Positions 35,102 to 43,891 of a DNA stretch of 64,000 bases are shown here, in pieces (within the stretch, counting starts at the first letter, position 1; each line of letters starts with the position of its first letter). The stretch is from HGM04593 sp045591315 (GTDB taxonomy: Bacteria; Bacteroidota; Bacteroidia; Bacteroidales; Bacteroidaceae). The notes below the pieces were generated by a model, which was not told the DNA's origin, did no database searches, and saw only the letters and a program-made list of their open reading frames with translations. The stretch covers positions 8,348-72,347 of the forward strand of contig JAZNSN010000030.1 in assembly GCA_045591315.1 (NCBI GenBank), written 5' to 3'. A program made the translations under genes and the position numbers.

Positions 35102-36376
35102 ATGAGTCAGCAAAAGAAACAATGGGGAGCAATCATCGTCATGATCGCGCTCTTCGCAATGATTGCCTTCGTGACAAACCTCTGCTCACCTATGGCAAAC
35201 ATCATCAAGGCACAGGGTGACATTCCTGAAGTGCTTGCACAGATCGGTAACTACGGTAACTTCGTAGCTTATCTCGTTATGGGTATTCCTGCAGGTATGC
35301 TCATTGCAAAGTTCGGTTACAAGAAGACCGCGCTTATCGGTTTGACAGTAGGTATCATCGGTATCCTTGTACAGTGGTTCAGCGGCATGCTCGATGCTAA
35401 GGAGAGCCTCGGTCTCGTATTCGGCGTTTACCTTGTAGGTGCATTCATCGCAGGTTTCTGCATGTGTATCCTCAACTGCGTTGTTAACCCGATGCTTAAC
35501 CTCCTAGGCGGTGGCGGCAACAGCGGTAACCAGCTTATCCAGCTCGGCGGTGTATTCAACTCATCTGCAGCCGTAGCCGTTTACATCATCATGGGTGCTC
35601 TCATCGGTGAGATTTCTAAGGACACAGCTATTTCTGACGCAACTCCCGCATTGATGATTGCCCTTGCAATCTTCGTTATTGCATTTGTTGTAATCCTCTT
35701 CACAAAGATCGAAGAGCCGGAGCAGGCTCCTGTTGAGGTAAGCCTCATCAAGGGTGCGCTGAAGTACCGTCACTTCACACTCGGTATCCTTGCAATATTC
35801 CTTTACATGGGTATTGAGGTAGGCGTTCCAACATACGTTAACATGTACCTCGTGAACACACCGGAACTCGGTATCTCAGCTGCAACCGCAGGCCTTATCG
35901 TTGCCGTTTACTGGTTCATGATGCTCATCGGCCGTTTTGTCGGTGCAAGTATCGGCAGCAAGGTTTCAAGCCGTGCCATGATTACAACAGTTTCTATCGC
36001 AACACTGGTACTCGTTGCATTCGGTATGTTCTCTGACCCTGCTTCAACAGTTGAGGTTCCCGGTATCGACTGGGGTACATTGACACTTATCTGGGCTGAG
36101 GTTCCTGTAGGCATCTTCGCATTCCTGCTTGTAGGTCTCTGCACATCAGTTATGTGGGGCGGTATCTTCAACATGGCTGTCGAGGGTCTCGGCAAGTACA
36201 CAGCCGTTGCTTCAGGTATCTTCATGACAATGGTATTCGGTTGCGCCGTAATGCTCGCAATCCAGGCACAGGTTGCAGAAATGACAGACTACATGACAAG
36301 CTACTGGGTTGTAATGTTCTGCGCTGCATACATCCTCTTCTATGCTCTCATCGGTTCAAAACCGGCAAAGAAGTAA
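35102..36376 (+). CDS. FHS-family sugar:proton symporter (galactose/glucose type MFS)
   Basis: The 424-residue inner-membrane protein has 12 hydrophobic helices and FHS (FucP/GluP) features such as 'MGIPAGMLIAKFGYKKTALIGL' between helices 2 and 3 and 'WGGIFNMAVEGLGKYTAVASG'. Position between galM and galK identifies galactose as the likely main substrate, with glucose possible. Like galK, the gene uses a narrow, strongly biased codon set (GGT, GTT, CGT), suggesting high expression. Confidence 0.88.
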   Translation: MSQQKKQWGAIIVMIALFAMIAFVTNLCSPMANIIKAQGDIPEVLAQIGNYGNFVAYLVMGIPAGMLIAKFGYKKTALIGLTVGIIGILVQWFSGMLDAKESLGLVFGVYLVGAFIAGFCMCILNCVVNPMLNLLGGGGNSGNQLIQLGGVFNSSAAVAVYIIMGALIGEISKDTAISDATPALMIALAIFVIAFVVILFTKIEEPEQAPVEVSLIKGALKYRHFTLGILAIFLYMGIEVGVPTYVNMYLVNTPELGISAATAGLIVAVYWFMMLIGRFVGASIGSKVSSRAMITTVSIATLVLVAFGMFSDPASTVEVPGIDWGTLTLIWAEVPVGIFAFLLVGLCTSVMWGGIFNMAVEGLGKYTAVASGIFMTMVFGCAVMLAIQAQVAEMTDYMTSYWVVMFCAAYILFYALIGSKPAKK

Positions 36377-36422
36377 CCAACACGAAATATAATATTTGTT
36401 CAACTACTAAATATTTAAAACT

Positions 36423-37577
36423 ATGGATATAGAATTTGTAAGAAGCCGTTTCATCAAACACTTCGATGGTACAACAGGAAGCATCTATGCATCACCGGGC
36501 CGTATCAACCTCATAGGTGAGCACACCGACTACAACAACGGTTTTGTATTCCCAGGTGCAGTAAACAAGGGCATCATGGCAGAAATCAAGCCAAACGGTA
36601 CAGACAAGGTTTGCGCATACTCTATCGACGAGAAGGACTATGTTGAGTTCGGTTTGAAGGAAGAGGATGCTCCACGCGCTGCTTGGGCAAAGTATATCTT
36701 CGGTGTATGCCGCGAGATGATCAAGCGTGGCGTTGATGTAAAGGGCTTCAACACAGCATTTGCAGGTGATGTACCCCTCGGCGCAGGAATGTCTTCTTCA
36801 GCAGCATTGGAGAGCACATTCGCTTATGCACTCAACGACCTCTTCGGCGACAACAAGATAGACAAGTTCGAGCTTGCTAAGGTCGGCCAGGCTACAGAGC
36901 ACAACTATGTAGGTGTCAACTGCGGTATCATGGACCAGTTCGCAAGCGTATTCGGCAAGGCTGGCAGCCTTATCCGTCTCGACTGCCGTTCTTTGGAGTA
37001 CCAGTACTTCCCATTCAAGCCACAGGGCTACAAACTCGTTCTCTTGAACACATGCGTCAAGCACGAACTTGTAGGTTCACCTTACAACGAGCGTCGTTTG
37101 AGCTGTGAGCGCGTAGCTGAGGTTATCAAGGCTAAGCACCCTGAGGTTGAATCTTTGCGTGACGCAAGCTTCGAGATGCTCGAAGAGGTTAAGGCAGAGT
37201 TGAAGCCTGAGGATTACAACCGCGCCAAGTATGTTATCGGTGAGGTAGTTCGCGTACTCGATGTATGTGACGCTCTTGAGGCCGGTGACTACGAGACTGT
37301 AGGCAAGAAGATGTACGAGACACACTTCGGTTTGAGCAAGGACTACGAGGTAAGCTGCGAGGAGCTCGACTTCCTTGTTGACGTTGCTATCGACTGCGGT
37401 GTTACCGGTTCACGTATGATGGGCGGTGGCTTCGGCGGCTGTACAATCAACCTTGTTAAGGAGGAACTCTACGAAGTCTTCATCGGTGAGGCAGAAAAGC
37501 GTTACAACGAGAAGTACGGCAAGTCACCTAAGGTATATGACGTAGTAATCGGTGACGGTTCACGCAAGATTTGCTAA
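36423..37577 (+). CDS. galK: Galactokinase
   Basis: GalK phosphorylates alpha-galactose at C1 for the Leloir pathway. The 384-residue GHMP kinase has 'PGRINLIGEHTDYNNGFVFPGA' (galactokinase signature), 'PLGAGMSSSAALE' (GHMP ATP-binding loop), catalytic Asp in 'CGIMDQFASVFG' and 'MGGGFGGCTINL'. It is the last gene of the operon, 46 bases after the transporter, and is followed by a strong terminator. GalT and GalE are not in the window. Confidence 0.97.
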   Translation: MDIEFVRSRFIKHFDGTTGSIYASPGRINLIGEHTDYNNGFVFPGAVNKGIMAEIKPNGTDKVCAYSIDEKDYVEFGLKEEDAPRAAWAKYIFGVCREMIKRGVDVKGFNTAFAGDVPLGAGMSSSAALESTFAYALNDLFGDNKIDKFELAKVGQATEHNYVGVNCGIMDQFASVFGKAGSLIRLDCRSLEYQYFPFKPQGYKLVLLNTCVKHELVGSPYNERRLSCERVAEVIKAKHPEVESLRDASFEMLEEVKAELKPEDYNRAKYVIGEVVRVLDVCDALEAGDYETVGKKMYETHFGLSKDYEVSCEELDFLVDVAIDCGVTGSRMMGGGFGGCTINLVKEELYEVFIGEAEKRYNEKYGKSPKVYDVVIGDGSRKIC

Positions 37578-37594
37578 TATCTGCAACATAAATG

Positions 37595-37628
37595 AAAAAG
37601 GTGTCAGTTTTCGCTGACACCTTTTTTT
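37595..37628 (+). terminator. Terminator after galK
   Basis: A 13-bp stem (AAAAAGGTGTCAG and its complement) with loop TTTTCG is followed by a T-run, closing the galactose operon. Confidence 0.85.
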
Positions 37629-37667
37629 ATTGTAAACATAAAGACATTTTAACACTATTTAACAATC

Positions 37668-37676
37668 GGGGGGGGG
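37668..37676. repeat. Homopolymeric G9 tract upstream of a lipoprotein promoter
   Basis: Nine consecutive G residues end 19 bases before the -7 element at 37696, exactly where the -33 element would sit. Such tracts are prone to slipped-strand length changes. Confidence 0.75.
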
Positions 37677-37695
37677 TAAAAACAAACTTCATTCT

Positions 37696-37703
37696 TATAT
37701 TTG
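37696..37703 (+). promoter_or_regulatory. -7 promoter element for the lipoprotein at 37727
   Basis: TATATTTG lies 23 bases before the ATG at 37727. No TTG is found at -33; the G9 tract takes that place. Confidence 0.55.
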
Positions 37704-37726
37704 TGAAAATTTTAAATTCTACACTT

Positions 37727-38695
37727 ATGAAAAAGAGAGCATTTTTTTATTACTTGCTTATGATGTTTGGTTTAATCTGTATTACTTCATGCAGCAGTGA
37801 TGATGATGAAGCAACAAACCTAAAGGTACCGAAATACGAAAAAATAAGCGCAAAATACAATGCAATAGACGATAATGCTGCAATAAAATCATTAGAACTT
37901 ACCGCAAGCGGAAACTATATTGTTATAAAGAATTCAGGCAGATATTATTCTGCAGCCAATCGGACTGCAGAAAAGCACTACATATTCAACAATATATTCA
38001 AGAACAATTCAATAGCAACACGTGCTGGCAGCTACAACAATATCATTTACGGCAAATTCACAAAAATAGAAGAGAATAAATACAAGCTTGAAGGATACGG
38101 AATTGTAACAATCAGCAAAAGCAATGACGGAGTCCAGACGCTCGATATTGCTCTCGACAACGGCGATGTAATGAGCATTGGTGCCCGTAAAGAAGAACAA
38201 TACAAGTCCAGCAAAGCGACCGACAACCTGTGCCGTACATGGAAAATCAAAAAATTCGGAATAGAATTCAACTACGGTAAAGAAAAGTTCGAAAAAACAG
38301 TTGACCACAACAATATGCATGAATTAGGAGAAGAACTTGCAAAATGGGCAGCAGAGATTGCTGGTGTTGAGATTAGCAAAAAAGATATTATTGAAGCTGG
38401 CGAATCTTTTGCAGAAGAATACAATGAGAATAAGCCATTATCTGTAATATTCACAAAATCTGGTTCATACATGGTTGACTACAATAATGGCAGCCTTGGC
38501 ATATCTACATGGAAATGGGAAAACGAGGGAAAAGGGATCTTGCGCTACTCATGGAATGTTGATAATATCAACGACCAGAATCTTGGAGGGTTATGCAACA
38601 TTTCATATTCCGGCAATATGCTAAATATCACCGAATCATTTAAATCAAAGGGGTTGGATATGAATGTTACATACGTAATGACAGAACAGAAATAA
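37727..38695 (+). CDS. Lipoprotein of unknown function with a lipocalin-like C-terminal part
   Basis: The 322-residue protein has a lipoprotein signal (ITSCSS) followed by an acidic SDDDE stretch, which in Bacteroidetes often acts as a surface-export signal. Residues about 30-165 are an unfamiliar beta-rich domain. From 'LCRTWKIKKFGI' onward the sequence looks like a lipocalin-type beta domain that ends 'NISYSGNMLNITESF'. A frame opens at 37592, but the signal peptide and the promoter at 37696 fix the ATG at 37727. It lies alone between two terminators and is AT-rich compared with the galactose operon. Confidence 0.82.
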   Translation: MKKRAFFYYLLMMFGLICITSCSSDDDEATNLKVPKYEKISAKYNAIDDNAAIKSLELTASGNYIVIKNSGRYYSAANRTAEKHYIFNNIFKNNSIATRAGSYNNIIYGKFTKIEENKYKLEGYGIVTISKSNDGVQTLDIALDNGDVMSIGARKEEQYKSSKATDNLCRTWKIKKFGIEFNYGKEKFEKTVDHNNMHELGEELAKWAAEIAGVEISKKDIIEAGESFAEEYNENKPLSVIFTKSGSYMVDYNNGSLGISTWKWENEGKGILRYSWNVDNINDQNLGGLCNISYSGNMLNITESFKSKGLDMNVTYVMTEQK

Positions 38696-38716
38696 CAAGT
38701 TGCAAACAGCAATAAT

Positions 38717-38757
38717 AATAAAGCGGCTCAAAAGTTGTGCTTTTGAGCCGCTTTATT
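38717..38757. terminator. Bidirectional terminator between the lipoprotein gene and tex
   Basis: An 18-bp perfect stem (AATAAAGCGGCTCAAAAG) with a five-base loop separates the convergent genes. Confidence 0.85.
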
Positions 38758-38798
38758 GTATCGGAGAAAAGACATTTATTGTCACTCTGCTGATTTAT

Positions 38799-40910
38799 TT
38801 ACACTCCACGCATGGAAAGGGAAATGCGTCTTCTTTTCAAATCGACCTCCACTACCCTGACCATTACCTGCTGTCCCAATTTCACCACATCGTTCGGTGA
38901 TGACACGAACTTGTCGGCAAGCTGTGATATGTGGACAAGACCATCCTGATGAACACCTATATTCACAAAAGCTCCGAATGCAGTTATATTGGAAACAAGC
39001 CCTGGAAGAACCATTCCTTCGCGCAAATCCTCAAGTTCATGCACGTTAGGGTCAAAAGAGAAGGCCTTTGCTTGTTCGCGAGGGTCAAGACCACGCTTGT
39101 TCAGTGAATCCATTATATCTGTAAGTGTAGGCATACCCACCTTTTCGGTAACGTAATTCTGCAACCGGACCTTTTTGCGCAATTCGGTATCGGAAATAAA
39201 CTGTTCTAGAGAGACATTCATATCCTTTGCCATTTTCACCACAATGCCATACGATTCGGGATGAACAGCTGTATTGTCAAGAGGCTCGTCACCGCCTACG
39301 ACACGCAAGAAACCGGCCGACTGCTCAAAAGCCTTGTTGCCCAGACGCGGTACCTTAAGCAATTCCTTTCTGGTCCTGAAGTTGCCGTTCTCGGCACGGA
39401 ACTTAACTATATTCTCAGCCAGAGCAGGACCAAGACCCGACACGTGCGTCAGTATCTGCTTTGTCGCTGTATTCAGATTGACTCCTACCTTGTTCACGCA
39501 ACTCTCTACTACAACATCAAGACGCTCCTTGAGTTTTGCTTGGTCAACACTATGCTGGTACTGTCCAACTCCTATTGAGCGGGGTTCTATCTTCACCAGC
39601 TCCGACAGCGGGTCTATCAGACGACGGCCGATAGAGACAGCTCCACGCACGGTTACGTCTTCATTAGGAAACTCCTCGCGCGCAACCGGAGATGCAGAAT
39701 AGACCGATGCACCGTCCTCGTTGACGGAAAAAATTTCGGCACCTGACCCTAGCTTGCGGACAAAATCCTCTGTCTCACGCCCGGCAGTACCGTTGCCTAT
39801 GGCAAAGGCCTCTATTGAGTAATCCTGCACAAGTGACATAACGGTTCTTGCAGCCGATTCACGGTCGTTATGAGGCTGATGCGGATATATCACAGTGTGA
39901 TTGACAAGATTGCCTTGCGAATCGAGCACTACCACCTTGCATCCGGTACGGAAGCCAGGGTCTATAGCCAACACACGCTTTTGGCCTAAAGGCGAAGACA
40001 TTAGCAATTGTCTCAGATTCTCGGCAAACACAGCAATAGCCTCATCATCGGCACGCTGCTTTGCGTTTCCGCGTGTCTCATTCTCTATTGACGGAGCCAG
40101 AAGACGCTTATAGCCGTCGGCCACTGCAAGTTCCATATATTCGCGCGACGGCGAGAAGCGTTTGACAAAACGGCGACAGAGCTGCGACACAGCCTCTTCT
40201 GTATCTACAGTTATGGAGACACGCAGGTAACCTTCCTCTTCTCCACGCATAATAGCCAGAAGACGATGCGAGGAGATGCGCGAGATATTCTCCTGCCATT
40301 CGTAATAGTCGGAATATTTTATGCCGTCACCCTCTTTTCCTTTGACAACCTTGGAGACAAGCACTCCATAACGTGAGAAGATATGCCTTATTGCATTGCG
40401 TGCGCCCTCGTCTTCCGAGACACGTTCGGCAATTATGTCACATGCTCCGGCAATGGCATCTTCGGGAGCAGGCACGTCGGCACAGACAAATGCGCGCGCC
40501 CTTCCTTTCACATCGTTGCACTGCTGCAGGAATATCAGGTCGGCAAGCGGTTCAAGGCCTCGTTCCTTGGCTATAGTCGCACGCGTACGGCGTTTAGGCT
40601 TGTACGGCAAATAAATATCTTCGAGCTCAACAGAGTCAAAACAGTTGCCGATACGTTCCTTCAGCTCCTTTGTAAGTTTTCCCTGCTCCTCAATCGTTGC
40701 AATTATTTTCTCTTTCCGCTGCATGAGTGCTGTCAGTTTCTCATGCATATCCTTGATATTGCCGATAGCAACTTCATCCATAGAACCGGTCGCTTCCTTG
40801 CGGTATCGTGCAATAAACGGGACTGTAGCACCGCCTTCAAGCAGTTCTACCGTGTTTTTCACTTTTTCGGGAGCCAGAGCAAGCTCCTTGGCTATTATTC
40901 TTATAAGCAT
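38799..40910 (-). CDS. tex: Tex family RNA-binding transcription accessory protein
   Basis: The 703-residue protein has the Tex layout: N-terminal helical region ('VEFLLEGG'-type, here 'VELLEGGATVPFIARYRKE'), YqgF/RNase H-like domain (about residues 315-440, 'VLAIDPGFRTGCKVVVLD'), helix-hairpin-helix ('LNTATKQILTHVSGLGPALA') and a C-terminal S1 domain ('GMVLPGLVSNITAFGAFVNIG'). Tex binds structured RNA and ribosome-RNA polymerase complexes. The frame opens at 40955; the family start 'MLIRIIAKELAL' is at 40910. Expression is monocistronic. Confidence 0.95.
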   Translation of the reverse strand: MLIRIIAKELALAPEKVKNTVELLEGGATVPFIARYRKEATGSMDEVAIGNIKDMHEKLTALMQRKEKIIATIEEQGKLTKELKERIGNCFDSVELEDIYLPYKPKRRTRATIAKERGLEPLADLIFLQQCNDVKGRARAFVCADVPAPEDAIAGACDIIAERVSEDEGARNAIRHIFSRYGVLVSKVVKGKEGDGIKYSDYYEWQENISRISSHRLLAIMRGEEEGYLRVSITVDTEEAVSQLCRRFVKRFSPSREYMELAVADGYKRLLAPSIENETRGNAKQRADDEAIAVFAENLRQLLMSSPLGQKRVLAIDPGFRTGCKVVVLDSQGNLVNHTVIYPHQPHNDRESAARTVMSLVQDYSIEAFAIGNGTAGRETEDFVRKLGSGAEIFSVNEDGASVYSASPVAREEFPNEDVTVRGAVSIGRRLIDPLSELVKIEPRSIGVGQYQHSVDQAKLKERLDVVVESCVNKVGVNLNTATKQILTHVSGLGPALAENIVKFRAENGNFRTRKELLKVPRLGNKAFEQSAGFLRVVGGDEPLDNTAVHPESYGIVVKMAKDMNVSLEQFISDTELRKKVRLQNYVTEKVGMPTLTDIMDSLNKRGLDPREQAKAFSFDPNVHELEDLREGMVLPGLVSNITAFGAFVNIGVHQDGLVHISQLADKFVSSPNDVVKLGQQVMVRVVEVDLKRRRISLSMRGV

Positions 40911-41227
40911 GGCAATCTTATTTTTACTCCACGAAGATAATACAAAACCGCCCAAAACAGAAAGCCGTATTGCAAAAGGGTCTTAAAACAGTTGCCGGGG
41001 GCAAAAAAACAGCTTTTGAAAAGAATATTCATCTGCAAGTATTAATTCTGTTATTGCAATTATAAATATTTATAAACAACAGGCAAATTCGTCATTCAAT
41101 TATGTTCATCATTCAAACAAAAAGTATTACTTTTGTAACAAATTACGGAATGGTATATTCAGAACAACACCAAGCCGTTTTTTGGGAATTAAAAGCAATA
41201 ATAACTCCACAAACTATAACTACAGAT
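40911..41227. other. Divergent intergenic region between tex and tkt
   Basis: About 315 bases without a convincing gene. They contain the tkt promoter at 41128-41135 and must also contain that of tex, for which no clear -7 element was found. Confidence 0.5.
41128..41135 (+). promoter_or_regulatory. -7 promoter element for tkt-rpiB
   Basis: TACTTTTG matches TAnnTTTG, leaving a 5' leader of about 90 bases before the ATG at 41228. Confidence 0.5.
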
Positions 41228-43240
41228 ATGAACAGCAAGCAATTGATGAACAAGGCAGCAGACAACATCCGTATTCTCACAGCTGCAATGGTAGAGAAGG
41301 CAAAATCGGGACATCCCGGCGGTGCAATGGGCGGTGCCGACTTCATCAACGTCCTCTATTCAGAGTTTTTGATTCACGACCCTGAAAACCCGCTATGGGA
41401 AGGTCGTGACCGTTTCTTCCTCGACCCAGGCCACATGTCGCCGATGCTATATTCCGTACTTGCCCTATCAGGCAAATACACGATGGACGAGCTAAAGCAG
41501 CTTCGTCAATGGGGAAGCGCGACTCCTGGACACCCCGAAGTGAACTTCGAGCGCGGAATAGAGAACACATCAGGCCCTCTTGGACAGGGACACACCTACG
41601 CAGTAGGAGCAGCCATTGCTGCAAAGTTCCTTGAGGCACGTCTTGGCAATGAGGTATTCGGCCACACAATCTATGCATTTATCTCCGACGGTGGAGTTCA
41701 GGAGGAGATTTCACAAGGTGCAGGCCGCCTTGCAGGCTACCTTAAGCTAAGCAACCTTGTAATGTTCTATGATGCTAACCAGATACAGCTCTCTACACGT
41801 TGCGACGAGGTTATGTTCGAGGATACAGCCAAGAAGTACGAGGCTTGGGGCTGGAAGGTGATTACAATAGACGGAAACGACTGCGATGCAATACGCGCAG
41901 CTCTCACTGAGGCAAAGGCCGAGAACGAACGTCCTACGCTCATCATCGGCAATACCGTAATGGGCAAGGGAGCACGTCGCGCCGACGGCAGCAGCTACGA
42001 GTTCGACTGCGGCACACACGGTGCACCGCTCGGAGGCGATGCCTACGTCAACACAATAAAAAACCTTGGCGGAGATGTTGAGAATCCGTTTGTTTTCTTC
42101 CCCGAAGTAAAGGAAATGTACGACAACCGCCTTGCAGAACTCCGCAAGATTGTTGCAGAGCGCAAGCAGGCTAAGGCCGCATGGGCAGCTGCAAACCCCG
42201 AAAAGGCACAGAAGCTTGAAGACTGGTTCTCAGGCAAGCAGCCCGAAATAGACTGGAATGCCATTGAGCAGAAGGCAGATGCTCCTACACGCAACGCATC
42301 GGCAACAGTGCTTGGCATCCTCGCCGAGAACTACGGCAACATGATATGCTCGTCGGCCGATCTAAGCAACAGCGACAAGACCGACGGCTTCCTTAAGAAG
42401 ACACATGCATTCACCCCCGGTGATTTCAGCGGAGCTTTCCTCCACGCCGGAGTATCGGAGCTTACAATGGCATGCGTATGTATCGGTATGGCACTGCACG
42501 GCGGTGTAATAGCTGCATGCGGTACATTCTTCGTGTTCAGCGACTACATGAAACCGGCTATCCGCATGGCGGCTCTTATGGAGCTTCCGGTCAAGTTCGT
42601 ATGGTCACACGATGCATTCCGCGTCGGAGAGGATGGACCTACACACGAGCCTGTTGAACAGGAAGCACAGGTGCGCCTTATGGAAAAGGTAAAGAACCAC
42701 CACGGAAAGAACTCGATGCTTGTACTCCGCCCTGCCGATGTAAACGAGGCTACACAAGCATGGAAACTTGCCATGGAGAATGACAACACACCTACCGGTC
42801 TCATATTCTCACGCCAGAATGTGAACAACCTTCCGGAGGGTACAAAATACGAAGATGCGAACAAGGGTGCATATATCATTGCAGGCAGCGATGAAGATTA
42901 CGATGTAATTCTTCTCGCATCGGGTTCAGAGGTATCGACACTCGTTGAGGGCGCAAAGCTTCTCAAAGCCGACGGCATCAAGACAAGAATCGTTTCAGTT
43001 CCGTCAGAAGGTTTGTTCCGCACACAGCCTGCACAGTATCAGGAGAGCATTCTCCCTACCGGCTCTAAGATATTCGGCCTTACAGCCGGTCTTCCTGTAA
43101 ACCTCGAAGGACTTGTCGGTGCAAACGGAAAGGTTTGGGGATTGGAGTCATTCGGTTTCTCGGCACCATACAAGGTTCTTGATGAGAAGCTCGGTTTCAC
43201 TGCCGAGAACGTATATAACCAGGTAAAAACTATGCTATAA
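41228..43240 (+). CDS. tkt: Transketolase
   Basis: Transketolase is a thiamine-diphosphate enzyme of the pentose phosphate pathway. The 670-residue protein has 'KSGHPGGAMGGADF', the ThDP-binding segment beginning 'SDGGVQEEISQGAGRLAGY' with 'YDANQIQLS', the pyrimidine domain 'LHAGVSELTMACVCIGMALHGG' and 'GPTHEPVEQ'. The frame opens at 41102, but the promoter and the family start support 41228. Its stop codon overlaps the rpiB start by one base (TAATG), so translation is coupled. Confidence 0.96.
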   Translation: MNSKQLMNKAADNIRILTAAMVEKAKSGHPGGAMGGADFINVLYSEFLIHDPENPLWEGRDRFFLDPGHMSPMLYSVLALSGKYTMDELKQLRQWGSATPGHPEVNFERGIENTSGPLGQGHTYAVGAAIAAKFLEARLGNEVFGHTIYAFISDGGVQEEISQGAGRLAGYLKLSNLVMFYDANQIQLSTRCDEVMFEDTAKKYEAWGWKVITIDGNDCDAIRAALTEAKAENERPTLIIGNTVMGKGARRADGSSYEFDCGTHGAPLGGDAYVNTIKNLGGDVENPFVFFPEVKEMYDNRLAELRKIVAERKQAKAAWAAANPEKAQKLEDWFSGKQPEIDWNAIEQKADAPTRNASATVLGILAENYGNMICSSADLSNSDKTDGFLKKTHAFTPGDFSGAFLHAGVSELTMACVCIGMALHGGVIAACGTFFVFSDYMKPAIRMAALMELPVKFVWSHDAFRVGEDGPTHEPVEQEAQVRLMEKVKNHHGKNSMLVLRPADVNEATQAWKLAMENDNTPTGLIFSRQNVNNLPEGTKYEDANKGAYIIAGSDEDYDVILLASGSEVSTLVEGAKLLKADGIKTRIVSVPSEGLFRTQPAQYQESILPTGSKIFGLTAGLPVNLEGLVGANGKVWGLESFGFSAPYKVLDEKLGFTAENVYNQVKTML

Positions 43241-43680
43241 TGAACAAGACAATAGGACTCGCAAGCGACCATGCCGGTTACCCGCTGAAAGAAATGGTAA
43301 AGGATTGGCTCAAGGCAATGGGTTACGATTTTGTTGACTTCGGTACAAACAGTACAGAGAGTTGCAACTACCCCGATTTCGCCCATGCACTTGCCGAAGC
43401 CATAGAAAAAGGAGAACTCTCTACAGGCATAGCAATATGCGGAACAGGCAACGGAATAAACATGACACTCAACCACCACGATGCTATTCGCAGCGCATTG
43501 TGCTGGATGCCTGAGATTGCAGCCTTGGCACGTCAGCACAACGATGCCAATGTCATGGTAATGCCGGGCCGTTTCATAGAAACCACACTTGCCAAAGAAT
43601 GTGTAAAAGTATTCCTCAGCACACCGTTCGAAGGCGGACGCCATCAGGCACGCATCGACGCAATACCTGTAAAAAAATAG
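43240..43680 (+). CDS. rpiB: Ribose-5-phosphate isomerase B
   Basis: RpiB interconverts ribose-5-phosphate and ribulose-5-phosphate. The 146-residue protein has 'GLASDHAGYPLKE', 'GIAICGTGNGINM' (catalytic region) and 'NDANVMVMPGRF'. Some LacAB/RpiB relatives act on allose or galactose phosphates, but coupling to tkt supports the pentose phosphate role. It is followed by a terminator. Confidence 0.94.
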   Translation: MNKTIGLASDHAGYPLKEMVKDWLKAMGYDFVDFGTNSTESCNYPDFAHALAEAIEKGELSTGIAICGTGNGINMTLNHHDAIRSALCWMPEIAALARQHNDANVMVMPGRFIETTLAKECVKVFLSTPFEGGRHQARIDAIPVKK

Positions 43681-43697
43681 CTATTATACCTATTTAT

Positions 43698-43736
43698 ATA
43701 ATTCTGCCCATAATTCAAATGGGCAGAATTATTTTT
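43698..43736 (+). terminator. Terminator after rpiB
   Basis: A 14-bp perfect stem (ATAATTCTGCCCAT) with a seven-base loop is followed by TTTTAT. Confidence 0.8.
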
Positions 43737-43830
43737 ATAGAATAGCGAATATTTTGTACAATAACGTTTCATTTTATACATTTTTATAGTTAAAAGGGGG
43801 CATTCTCTTTATTGTTTTGCACAAAACAAG

Positions 43831-43838
43831 TACTTTTG
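43831..43838 (+). promoter_or_regulatory. -7 promoter element for the FadL-family porin
   Basis: TACTTTTG lies 54 bases before the ATG; TTG and TTTTG occur upstream, but at shorter than ideal spacing. Confidence 0.5.
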
Positions 43839-43891
43839 TGCAACTTTTGTTCAAAAGGATAAAAGGGGAATATATTTAAAGTTTTATATTT

